64,000 nucleotides of DNA, taken from contig CM022675.1 in NCBI GenBank assembly GCA_012295275.1, forward strand, positions 4,389,142 through 4,453,141, read 5' to 3'. The position numbers were made by a program, and so were the translations under genes. This document shows positions 37,423-55,242 of the stretch, one piece after another; position 1 is the stretch's first letter, and each line of letters opens with the position of its first letter. Under the pieces are notes generated by a model. That model had not been told where the DNA came from, did no database searches, and worked only from the letters and a program-made list of their open reading frames with translations. The DNA is from Chrysomallon squamiferum (taxonomy: Eukaryota; Mollusca; Gastropoda; Neomphalida; Peltospiridae).

Positions 37423-39192
37423 CTAATTATTATTATTAATATTATTATTATTATTATCATTATTATATGACGCCAGTCTACACGCTTTTGAACTGATGTT
37501 TACAGTTGGTCCCATAGTTCGGTTTAGTACATTAATGGTAAGTCCCAAGTACGCATCACAAATAGCGCAGAATCGGTAAAATGCGCAGGAGATGCCTTGC
37601 GCAATTTCGCGGTTGTTGCGCAGTCACTTGATCTAAGAATGCGCAGATGGACAAATCGCGCTCAACATGTTAACTCGTGGTTTCTATAGTCCAGTTCATT
37701 CGGCTTCACTTTAGACTTTTTTTTCTTTTCTTTTTTATAGCGAGATGTTGCAATATATTACTTATCACAAACATAGTACTAAAACGTGGTGAGTACAAAA
37801 ATGTGACAAAACACGTTGTTATCTCATTACTACCTGGGAGACCTGACATTCGTCAATTTCAAAGTTTCTAGTTTAACACAGTGAAACAAGTAATTTTGTA
37901 GTATGTAGTATGGAGTGTGACTGTCATCACTAAACATAAACAACACAAGCGACATTATTTTGTTATAAACAATCTTGAAATGAAAATCACAGACAAGCAG
38001 AATTTGAAACTGAATGAATTTAAAGAATTTATCTGCAGACGAAGTTTATTATTCTTTACCTGTACGTCAATGAATTTAAAAAATACATTAACTACATTAC
38101 AGGTAGAACGTAGCTAACTGTGAAGATGATCTAAATTAATTATATCTGTCTGTTTAATTAGTATTAACATTCTCTGTTTTACTGAGTGTTATAAAACTGA
38201 GATATACTACTTGTGTAATCTCTGTCCCAGGTAATACCCCACCCAGATTTTTATGTTTCAAAATCATTCTGTAAGAAAACAACTGCTTTCCATTATTTAT
38301 ATTACACAAATTTTCAAACATCGAATTTTAGTTCATAAAATGATATTTTTATAATTGTTTTTAAATAAATGTGACAGGTCAAATTTAATTTTTTTTTTTT
38401 TTAGAAGTAGACACTTACTATGTCATTAGAACCAGATTCCGAAACTTCTCGTATTTATCAGGTTTACAAAGAACTGAAGTAGACACTGGTTTTTAATCTA
38501 ATATTGTCTGTTCTCTCTGTAATCTTACCTTGTCATCCTGAAAAATAGCTGTGAATAGATGTTCACGAAAACAGGCAAAGAACGCGTGTATATAAAAATA
38601 AACTGGAAATAGGTATATATATATATGAAAATAGTCTGGGAATGTGTGTTTATGTGAAAATTAGCTTGAGTATGTACGCCTTAGTCATGTAAGCATGTTT
38701 GATTGTATTTATCTATGCAATTCATAGAACTTACATTAGCAAAATGGACGCCTCACTTATAACTCTACTAACACAACATTACAAACAGTGTCTTCTGTAT
38801 TCTAAGTACTCATAAACTTTTATGTTTGATTGTATGTATGTATGTATGTAAGTGTCAAAGTAATTTATACAACTTACATGAGCAAAATGAACACCTCACT
38901 TATAACTATACCAACACAACGTTACAAACAGTGTTTTCTGTATTCTAAGTATCCATCCATTGATAAACGTTTATTGTGAGGCCACTAGCTGTCTGGGCTA
39001 TAATACACTCGTGTTCATTGATAAACGTTTATTGTGAGGCTGCTAGCTGTCTGGGCTATAATACACTCGTGACCTGTTTACCTCTTTCTATTAATATCTA
39101 CTTCCTGGTCGGTTCAAGCAAACCTGTTTTTATATCGTCTTGTGTACGAAGTTTTGTAAATAAAAATAAAGAGAAGAAAACAAAAAGAAATA
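37372..39192. other. Upstream region of receptor gene D
   Basis: No gene is seen. It holds AT and ATT repeats, a GCGCAG-motif cluster at about 37565-37655, sequence shared with upstream regions of A and B, and a short direct repeat at about 38965-39070 (GATAAACGTTTATTGTGAGG twice). The TATA position relative to the start codon reads TAAATAAAAA instead of TATATAAAA(G/A). Confidence 0.65.
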
Positions 39193-44932
<5,740 letters not shown>

Positions 44933-45016
44933 AAATAATGTCAGTAGTAACTCGATCGATATTTTGATGAAAAAATTGTTCCATGTTAAGTGTCTCATAC
45001 CACATTTTATTATTAA

Positions 45017-45074
<58 letters not shown>

Positions 45075-45577
45075 TAACAGTGCTTCGTACCATTTTTTTT
45101 ATTTTTGATACATTTTTTCGTTGTTTTATTATTTATTTTATTATTTATTTTGATGTTGTTATTTTAAACACGATGTTAATATGTCTAACACCACTTTTAT
45201 TGTTTAATTATGTGTATTATAATTTTTACCTTTTACTTTGTATTTGTACTTTACCTAAATGAACTTTTCTTCAGTACGATTTTTTTTTAACTTCTTATTT
45301 GTTATTTTTCTATTATTATCATTTGTTATTTTTATTATTTATTTATGCTTTCTTTGTTTATTATTATTATTTTTTGTTATTATTATAAAAGGTTACGGAA
45401 AGTTTATTCAAAATTCAGAAATCCTAAATTCCAGTTTCGAATGTGTTATTGTTTTCCAATCAAAAGCCTTACTTCATGCACAAATTTATCACAAATATTA
45501 TATAAATACCTGAGGACAATCTGTGTATTTTTGCACGTGTATATATTTCTCTATGTGTCTATGTATGTTTGTATATA
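44933..45577 (+). other. 3' flank of gene D
   Basis: AT-rich sequence with an ATT tract at about 45010-45073 and T-rich segments, homologous to the region after gene B. No gene is seen. Confidence 0.55.
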
Positions 45578-46347
45578 CTGTGCTACCTCGATTTACGAGT
45601 GTCTAACTTACGAGTTTTTCGAGTTACGACCAGTCGCGCTGCCGACGTTTTTGCTTTCAGTGGCGAGCCAGAATTCGAGTTACGACCGAGTTTCAGATAC
45701 ACTGCCGTTAGTTGGCGCAACGAACAGCACAACATCCGCCCAGCATCCCGCGTCTGACTCGTTTACTTCATGTGGTTACCTCACCGCGGAAGCATGTCTG
45801 TTCTGTTATCGTCGTGTTTTTGTGTAATTTTCACAATTTTCTGTTTTCTGACTATGGATCCTAAGAAAGTGATTGCAAACGACAGTGCTGAAAAGAAAAA
45901 GCGAATGATGTCCATTGAATTAAAGTTTGAATTCACAGAAAAACATGAGCAAGGTGTGCATGTAGTCGACTTGCATAGGCAGTACGAGCGTAGTACTTCT
46001 ACGATATGTACCATACAGGAGCTGAAGGAGTCGATAAAGGCTATAAATCCAGCCGAAGGCGTTAAAATAATTTGTCTGATCTCAAAGATAAATATACTTT
46101 ATAAAACAAAGTAATTTCTTTACATTCTCTTTTATTTTGTTTTGATACAATACTTTTCATTTTTAAATACATTTTTTTTTGTATCGAAAAACACGTTACA
46201 AAAATTTGGTGTGTTTTTTTTGCGGAGTGGAACGGATTAATGGTATTTAAATTAATTTCAGTTGGGAAAATTGATTTGATGTACGAGCAAACTGAGATAT
46301 GAGCCTGGTCATGGAATGAATTAAATTTGTAATTCAAGCTACCACTG
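45578..46347 (+). mobile_element. Tigger-type remnant at the receptor/DNAJB11 junction
   Basis: Ends are CTGTGCTACCTCGATTTACG on the left and GCTACCACTG plus TA on the right. A frame from 45854 to 46114 (MDPKKVIAND, then MSIELKFEFTEKHEQG and ICLISK) is the N-terminal HTH part of a Tigger transposase; the rest is absent. Up to about 46235 the sequence resembles the remnant after gene B. From about 46245 it is identical to the remnant in DNAJB11 intron 2 at 55150-55242, so the element is a hybrid. Confidence 0.7.
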
Positions 46348-46434
46348 TATATATATATATGTACATAAGAAAAACACTAACATATAGAAAGGTACCTACT
46401 TATTTAATTTAATTTTTTTTTTTTTTTTTTCAAG

Positions 46435-49286
46435 GTATTATCAGACAGTGAGAAAAGAAAGATTTATGATAAACATGGAGAAGAAGGTTTGAAGAAAGGT
46501 GACATGTCAGGAGATCATTTCTCCAGGTGAAAAATCTTTATTTTAATTACTGTAAATTTATTCATCCAACTTTATAGAAATAATAATGGCATCATAATCA
46601 GATAAGACTTATTTTTAGAGGTTTTTTTTGACTATAGAACTGTTTTGGGGAAAACAATTAATTGTGTGTTTATTTCAGTTTTAATTTTGGATTTGGTGGC
46701 GGGGAGAAGAGTGATGAAGTTTCCAGAGGAGGAGACATTGTTTTGGATCTTTATGTTACTCTTGAGGAACTCTACATAGGAAATTTTGTTGAGGTGATTT
46801 TATAAAATTACTTTGTAATGAAAACTTTCTATTTGATTTGGGAAGTTGAGTTCAATTACAGTTAATTTGCTTTTCAGAATTCAAATACAGTCGTAGTACT
46901 GTCCTAAAAATCTCAGTTACAGTTATAATTGTCAGTCAAAATGTTTTTCAGTGTCCAAAAATGCCAACAGTTTTTGTGGAGTGTCTCTAAAAATTATTAA
47001 TAATTAAACATTTGAATGAGTATATTTAAAAAGTATTTTTTTTTTAATGGCATGACAAAATGTTTTTTTTTTATTGTAGTTTTAATGTTATTGTATTTGG
47101 TAAACTTATTTTAGTCTCAAAGTGGAACACAATCAAAAGGACATACTGAGGAGTGATTCTGCTATCTGTTATTTTGAGATAAAGCATGCTTGAGCTATAA
47201 TTAGTAATATACATTTAAAATATAAAAAAAAGGTATATCTATATAAATATTCTATTAGTGTATAATAAAGTCAGTTTGTTCAATCAAGGTTGTTCGTTAC
47301 AAACCTGTGGCTGTAGCAGCTAAAGGAACAAGGAAGTGTAACTGTCGTATGGAGATGGTCATTCAGCAGCTTGGTCCAGGCAGGTTTCAGATGATGCAGC
47401 AGCAAGTGTGTGATGAATGTCCTAATGTCAAGTGAGTTGTGAAATGTTTTTTCGTCAATGTTTTTTTTTTGGTGGGAGGGGTATTTTGAAACTGGTATTA
47501 TATAAATGCTGAATAGTTGAAAATGATTTAAGTTTTCATTTGAAGTAAAGACAGCCTGTACTGTCTCTTTGTTATGATTTATTTCCCCTGAATATTAACG
47601 AAACAAACGGCTTCAAGTAAATATAGTAAGATATATATTCTACTTGAATTTTGTATAGTCTGGATCTTGGAGCAGACTTTTTACCATATATTATCTCAAC
47701 AGCTGTGTTATGTTTTATTTCTCATTAATTAAGACATATAACCTAATTAAAATATTGACTCCTATATTTTCTGTTTTAGATTAGTTCCTGAAGAAAAACT
47801 CTTAGAGATAGAAATAGAAGCTGGCATGAGAGATGGACAAGAATATCCTTTTGTAGCAGAAGGTTTGTTATAATTAATTTGATGTTTAAAAACAGAATAT
47901 TAACCGGTTTTTTTTTTTTCTTTTTTTTAAAAAGAATTTACTCTACATTAAGAAACATTATTAATGAACAAGTTTGACAAAATTCAGTTTGTTTTATTAC
48001 CGTGTCTAATAAAACAATCTATTTCTTCTAGATCCTTAAATTACAAATTAATTTCCTGTTAAAATTTGTTTCACTGTGTTTATAAAAAAAAAAAAAAAAA
48101 AACATTTAAAATATTAGGTATTTTACACTGATCTTATTTTTAGTTTGTTCTTTTACTGAATAATCTTTTTTAACAACTATCACTGAGCTTATCCTGTGAA
48201 AACTTAGTATATGAATACAAACTGTCTTTTAGTAATTTTTGTTTCTAATATTTACTTCTACAATATACATCTACAGTGTACAAACAAGATACAGCTTTTT
48301 TACTATTAGTTCTTTAAACTTAGATAATTATTTTTGTTCATATGAAATTTCACTTTCCACTTAGTTGCAGTATTGATATAATTTGTTTGATTTATTAGGA
48401 GAACCACATATTGATGGAGAACCAGGAGATCTGAGGTTTAGAATTAAACAGATAAAGTAAGTTTCTTTGTTGATTAAAGCAAATATTAAATACTTTATTA
48501 TATTTTCTAATTTAGGTACTGATGTAGTGTAAACAAGTATAATAAAAATTGTAAAATATAATTTATATACATTTTTTCAGACACCCTCGTTTTGAAAGAC
48601 GTGGTGATGATCTTTACATGAATGTAACAATACCTTTACAAGATGCACTGACAGGCTTTGAAATGGACATAAAGCATTTAGATGATCATAAGGTACAGAT
48701 TATTACGATATTTTAAAACAATAATTAAGCTCTGATAAACATTTAATACCGATACAAAGTTCATTAGACTTAATATAGGAAAAAAGCTTTATTTTAGATT
48801 ATTCAGTTTCAAGTGTAAATATTTTTTTGCCTTGTACGAAATATTTTTAACAATATAGTATTTAATCTTTTACTATGTCAATTTAAATGTAATCTGTGGT
48901 TTATTGAGCCTAACTGAAATTTACAAAATACCTCAAACTGTTTTTATATATTTAAAAAAAAAAAAAAAAAAAAAAAAAGTAATAAATAACAAATATATTA
49001 TTTCTAGTACTAACATGGTTTAAATTCTGTTGTTTTTTGATGTAACATTTGATTTCAGTATTTAAATTTTGCATGTTTGATTATCTCTAAATGGTTCCAC
49101 CAGTGATTAACCCGTTTTTGACTAGGTTCACATAGTAAGAGATGAGATCACCTGGCCAGATGCTCGAATGAGGAAAAGCAATGAAGGCATGCCCAACTAT
49201 GAAAATAATAATGTCAGAGGCTCCCTTTACATTACATTTGAGATTGACTTTCCTAAAGGCAGCCTTTCAGAAGAAGCTAAAAAAAG
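46435..49286 (+). pseudogene. DNAJB11: DNAJB11 (ERdj3) copy 1, exons 3-9, lacking signal peptide and J domain
   Basis: Exons 46435-46526, 46679-46793, 47289-47431, 47780-47862, 48399-48456, 48581-48692 and 49126-49286, phases consistent. They encode the end of the J domain ([19 protein letters not shown]), a short Gly/Phe segment, the substrate-binding region with the ERdj3 cysteines (RKCNCRMEM and VCDECPNVK), GEPHIDGEPGDLRFR and the second beta domain to SEEAKK. ERdj3 is a soluble ER-lumen cochaperone of BiP. Exons 1-2 are not upstream; a Tigger remnant and the receptor array are. Exon 4 lacks six codons that copy 2 has. The terminal exon is uncertain: a candidate after 49795 is degenerate, and a candidate at 51088-51262 would give an unusual hydrophobic end. 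Confidence 0.8.
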
Positions 49287-50083
49287 GTATGTAATTATGT
49301 TGTATTAGTATTAGTATTAAGAATAAATAGAGTAGATAGTTTTTTTTTTTTTTTTATACTTCCAGATATTGATTTGTTATTATTATTATTTCACATATCA
49401 GTAAATGTAATAAACAAACTGCATTTAACAGACACAAATTAATACACTTTAAAGCAGAGTCTTTTGGATTTTAATTAATCCACTTAAAATTCTTGCATTT
49501 CTGCTGCTTTGAGATGTGCTAATGAATGAAAAGCACAGCAAGCTGAAACAGATGATCACTGAGTGGAGAGAGTCAGCTGAACTGGTGTGTGACCAGCGGC
49601 ACAAACTAAGTCAGTTTTGTCAGAACCACATTAATGGTTTGATACAAGTAATGGAAAAGAAAGGAATAAACATGAAAAAAAAATTGCAAGCCAACTAAAT
49701 ATGTATATTTTAAATATCAGTAAAGAAACATTTTGCATATAAATAAATGTGTATGTATATATATATAATTTTAGTTTTTTTGTTTTTTTGTTTAGGTGTG
49801 AGAGAAATACTGAAAATGGAATCAAAAGAAATGTATATAATTGACGACTTTTTAGTGTTAGTTTTGAGAAATTGTTTTTGTCTTTGAATGTGGTGTGATA
49901 GTTGTTTGTATAAAACTGAATGTATGTTGGTTGAATGTGGCTATTTTTAATCCTAAAGATGTATTTATATGTGAACATACATGAAGAAGATTTCCCATCA
50001 CATTTGCAAAAAATCACAAAATAAAATTATTTGAAAGTTATTTATTTTTATCATATGTAAGTAATATTTTTAAAAAATCTGTT

Positions 50084-50115
<32 letters not shown>

Positions 50116-51727
50116 CTTTTTTTTTTTATATGATATAATGACATATGACTTAGCTTATTATATTAATACATAATCCATTATTATATTAAAATTATTTAGA
50201 GGATACTTGTGTAACAGTTTGCACAGAATGTTGACATTGACTAGAAAACTAGACAATCTAACAGCATTTTAAATAATCTGTTTTAGAAACCAACTTAGGT
50301 TTTTCTGTTGATGGATAATAAGAAAATGTACTTTATTTATAGTGAAGAAAGTATACCATTTTATTATTATTATTTATTTTATTTCATTTCCACCTTTATA
50401 CTTGGTTAAAGTAACAGTGATAGACTGCAATTAACTAGTATTACTGGTAGGAGCATGTTACATCAGTGAAGGCATACAGTGGTATATTAAAAATAAGAAA
50501 ATACTTCTGTAGGTCTGCACAAATATCGTTTAAGAAATTTCACTTATGTAAAACTGTTTCTGAAATTCTGTAGTAGTTGTAAATTATGCAAATCACAAGG
50601 TTTTATAGGGAAATGCACTTTTAAAATTTCGGGTGGAAGAATTTACAATTTGGGATTTTTCATTCACCATAAATATGTACATATATTCATGTATATCTGA
50701 TCATAACATCATAGCTTTTACAAATACAAAACCATTTTGTTTATTTTTTTTTTTAAATTTTGTTTAATGCAGTCCCATTTTGATACGTGAGTTAATTTAA
50801 TTTCTCATATTTTGAATACTTCAAATAAAATCAGGTATTGTTCATTGGATCTTAAGCTATATATAAAGAAATAACAAAATGGAAATCAGAGTTTCATAAT
50901 CTCTAGTACTGCCTAGTACTATTTTGTATTTCATATACTCACAATGATTTTGTGTTATTTGGAACTAAACAAATATTAAAATTAAAAAAGAGATAATCAG
51001 AAATTGTGTTTTTTGTTTTCTTTTGAATGTTGATCATTTTACAAATGTGTGTGTAAATAAATATTTGGGGTAATTGTTTCCTTACAGATTAATATTTATC
51101 TTCTTACAACTGAGTGACAGTGTATATTTTACACAAAAAGGTGATGTAACTTATGTGGTGGTCTTATTAATACTATCATTCTCAGCATGTACATTTGGAT
51201 TAAATGAAATATTTTTATGTTGTTTTATGACATTTGCATCCATTTATCTCATTATATATTAAAATGATGTAATGTGTTCATAAAAATGTTTTTAGTATCA
51301 TGCAACTATTTGTGAACAAATTATTAAAATAAACTTTGTATAAATTTAAAAGAAAAATTTGTAATGTTTATCATTGAAATTGTTACCTGCTTTGAGGGAA
51401 GCTAGCACTGAACTTGTTAAATTAGAAAAAAATGTGTGTGTGTGTGTTCGATATTGATATAAAAAATCATCGCTCTGTTAAATTTTAACATTGATTTTCT
51501 GTACAGCACCTATTATACACCGTATACTGTGTGAACTTTGTTGCATATTTAAAACAAAAAGTGTTTGGGAAATATTGATTACTTTTCGGGTACATTTATT
51601 TGCCGTACTCGTAAATTTTGCAATCTCAAAACATTCCTGACAACGAAATAGCAAGATTTCTAGTCTTTATTTACAAAATAAATAAATAAATACAAACATT
51701 TATAAAATGAAATAAAAATAGATAAAT

Positions 51728-51763
<36 letters not shown>

Positions 51764-52224
51764 ATCAACAGAACCAGTTTCAAAAATATGTTTAGATCAT
51801 TAATCAGTTTAGATCATTAATTTTCTCCAGTGTGTTAAACTAATATTTATAATAAACATATAACGAATTCACAGAAGAATATATTCGAGTCATTCTAAAT
51901 TTGCGTTTCTATTTATATGAATTTCAAAATCCTTAACATCGTAAATGATTCATCTTTGTCAGTGTGTTATACCATATGATAGTATTATTATTATTCTTTT
52001 TAATCGTTATGTTCAACTTACATTAAACCCCACTGATATGAAGTTCTTAAATTAATTAATTATTAATCAAAATATCTGTACTGTCTCATTTTTTTGTTTA
52101 AAGAAATAAATCTGTAAACGCCGGTTTTAAAATGATGGGCGATGTTAAAGATTTCGGTATATTCCGTTTGTCTTCGTTAAATCAGTGTATATTTAGTCGG
52201 GCCGGAAACCGGAAGTTTATTAAA
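49287..52224 (+). other. 3' region of DNAJB11 copy 1 and promoter of copy 2
   Basis: No clear gene. It includes a 60-codon frame at 49516-49698 (KLKQMITEWRESAELVCDQR), unrecognised and repeated at 58438; AATAAA near 50020; poly-T tracts; a 62-codon frame at 51074-51262; a CA tract at about 51730-51760; and, just before 52225, a GC-richer segment with CCGGAAGT (ETS-like) leading into AAAATGGCG, a YY1/TISU-like start context. Confidence 0.55.
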
Positions 52225-53874
52225 ATGGCGTCGCCGGTGATCTGGTATCTCTTCGCAGCAAATGTCTTCGTGATTTTTGTTCAAGTACTTGGCGGGTATT
52301 AACTCAAATTAATTTCGATGAATCGAATTTTTCTTTAAATATCATTTGTTTGGATGTAGTATATTTTGGGGTTGCTTTTATGTTTGTTACATACATCTTT
52401 TCATGTTAACTGAATGCATTCCCTCTTTTGATGTCGTGGTAATCTGTCATTAGTCAGCATTTTAACTTAATGGTTTTCATAATTTAACTAAAACATTAAC
52501 AAAATGTACATTTTTAATGTATGTATTTATTTATTATTTTTTAAACTGAAGAAGATTTTGCATTTGTTTAATAAATGCTTATAATTATAATATTTGTTGA
52601 AATGTATTGAATGCTACATCATCTAGTAAATAATCATAAAACTAGTAGTAGTTATGCTTTAAATTATAATAATTTTATTATAAATGATAAATTAGGTAAA
52701 TGATAAAATATTTAGTATCACCAGAAGGAATACCTTAATAGTCACCCCTAGATAAAGGAAATATGTTGCACAATAAAAGGACCAACAGCATTTTTAATTT
52801 TATTATTTACTGCTAATTTGCTATATAATATATGTATTTTATTTTTATTATACAGCACTAAGAAATAGGTATATAACAAAATCATTTTCACAGTTAACTG
52901 TGTACATCACCAGATCTAGTGTTATAGTTAATCATGTTTAAAATTTCTGGAATAAAAAAATCTTTTTAATAACTTAGCACACATATTTCTTCATTGATAT
53001 AGACTTTTTCTTTGTACTGTTATAGAAGTATTTTTAAAAATTCTGATGAAAAATAATTACATGTAATCAGTTTGAAAATAAAAAACCTAGTGTCATTTAC
53101 TTCAAGAAATAGTTCTGTTGTAAGTCAGGTGTATTTGTGTAAAATGTTATCAAAATCCGACTCTTGCACTATTATTATAGATCTGCCAAAATCATCTGAA
53201 TTTTCCCATATGGGTCATAAACAATCCATTATGACTGTCTGCTTCATGATCAAATACTGCAGTTTGATTGGACGTTTGTTTTATTCTACATCAGTAGATT
53301 AAATGTTTACATATTTGTACAAAAATAATTACCTGTAACTTTAGGTAACTTAGAATCTGAATTATTCTGAAAATTCACTTTTATTCAGTATTTCTGAACA
53401 AAGTTTTCTTTCGTTAGAGAATTAATTTTGCTTTGAAAAGTGTATTTATCAGTACTCTGGCAATCTGAAAAGTACATATGGTTGAGGACAAGAGATGTGA
53501 ATTCTTGAAGCCAATCAGTGGGCTTGAAATCAGTTTCAGAACTAAATCCTAGTGAAATGAATCAAATTACGTCAGTTTCTGCTTACTTGTAGCATTTTCA
53601 ATTTAAAACTTCTTTTAATTTGTTTCTTTTTTTCTTAGCTAATTAATTAGTTATCATTATAATACATTGTGAAATAGTATTGAATATGGGAAATAATTTT
53701 TTGAAATAAATTTGCAGACGAGATTTCTACAAAATTCTTGGCGTACCCAGATCAGCATCAACAAATCAGATTAAAAATGCATACAGAAAACTGGCAAGAG
53801 AGTTACCTCCAGACAAAAACCAAGATGACCCAGATGCAGAACAACAGTTTCAAGATCTCGGTGCAGCATATGAG

Positions 53875-54672
53875 GTATTTCAAACTATCATTATTTCACT
53901 GCTTCAAGACAATCCTACATTCTATTTATTTATGTACAAAGTTCTTAAAGTATTGAAATATAATTAATAATTAAAAAAACATTTCTGTAAATCATAATGG
54001 TATTTTAAGTAATAATAATAAGAAATTGAAATGTAGGCCAAAAACAAACTAATATTAAAGTCAAATTCAAATGATTAAAACCTGCGAAATAGCAATGACA
54101 AATTACCTCCCTTGAAATTGCTTTGATAAACAAAAATACAAGTACTTTTTTAACATCTGGAGCTAGAAATATATATATATATAATTCCTTTGCTATTCAT
54201 GTATCACTTCATGGTAAGTCCATTAAAACACATACTTAGGTTTTTCCACAAACCATTCCCACTTGGTTAGCAAAAACATGGACCAAAGTTCTTAACATGG
54301 ACCACAAAGTGTTCTGTGATTTTGCTGTGATATCATCAGCATAATCTCTGCCATCTCACTGTTTCCCAGATGACAGAAGAAGGCTTAAAATAAGTATCAT
54401 CTGGGAAACAGTGAGATGGCAGAAATGAAGCTGTGTGTATTTCCTCACAGATGGGATGACACAAAATATTGCACACTTTCAAACAAAAACAAACACTGCA
54501 CTGGAAAGAGGAAATGTTGCTCTTTATGTGGTACACAATACATGGTGAGCCAGGAAGAGATATCAACTGATTCAAACCTTGCATGCAGCTGCTAACGTTT
54601 GTATATAAATGTAACTGATTTTTACACATTAGGTTATTATAGAGGGAAAAAAAATAAAAAATTATATATATA
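53875..54672. other. DNAJB11 intron 2 with a perfect hairpin
   Basis: No exon is seen. Contains 27-bp perfect inverted arms at 54347-54373 and 54397-54423 with a 23-nt loop. This stretch has no counterpart in copies 1 or 3, which have lost this part of the gene. Confidence 0.6.
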
Positions 54673-55242
54673 TACCTCGACTTACCAGTGCCCCAACTCA
54701 TGAGTTTTTTGAGTTACGAGCAGTTGCCTGGTCGAGTTTTGGGTTCTGTTTTGCTGTGATTGCATTTTGTGCAGCAGTATTTTGCCAAATTTCTTTTTTG
54801 TGGTCATGGATCCTAAGAAAGTGATACAGGGTTGAGAAGAAGAAGCGGATGATGTCCATTGAATTAAAGCTTGAATTCATAGAAAAACATGAGCAAGGTG
54901 TGCATGTAGTAAACTTGGCTAGGCAGTACGAGCGTGCTCCTTCTGTACCGTACTGAAGCAGAAGGAATCAATAAAGGCTGTAATTCCAGCTAAAGGTGTT
55001 AAAATAATTCGATCTCCAAGATAAATACACTTTACAAAATCCAAATTATTTCTTTACATTCTTTTATTTTGTTTTTTTTTATACAATATTTGTCATTTAT
55101 AAATACATTTTTCTTATTCAAAAACATGTTACAAAAAAAAAAAAAATTAATTTCAGTTGGGAAAATTGATTTGATGTACGAGCAAACTGAGATATGAGCC
55201 TGGTCATGGAATGAATTAAATTTGTAATTCAAGCTACCACTG
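54673..55242 (+). mobile_element. Tigger-type remnant in DNAJB11 intron 2
   Basis: The left end resembles ACCTCGACTTACCAG and the right end is GCTACCACTG plus TA. The HTH frame is broken soon after its start (MDPKKVIQG, then stop), and internal deletions shorten the element to about 0.57 kb. Identical at its right end to the element before copy 1. Confidence 0.65.
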
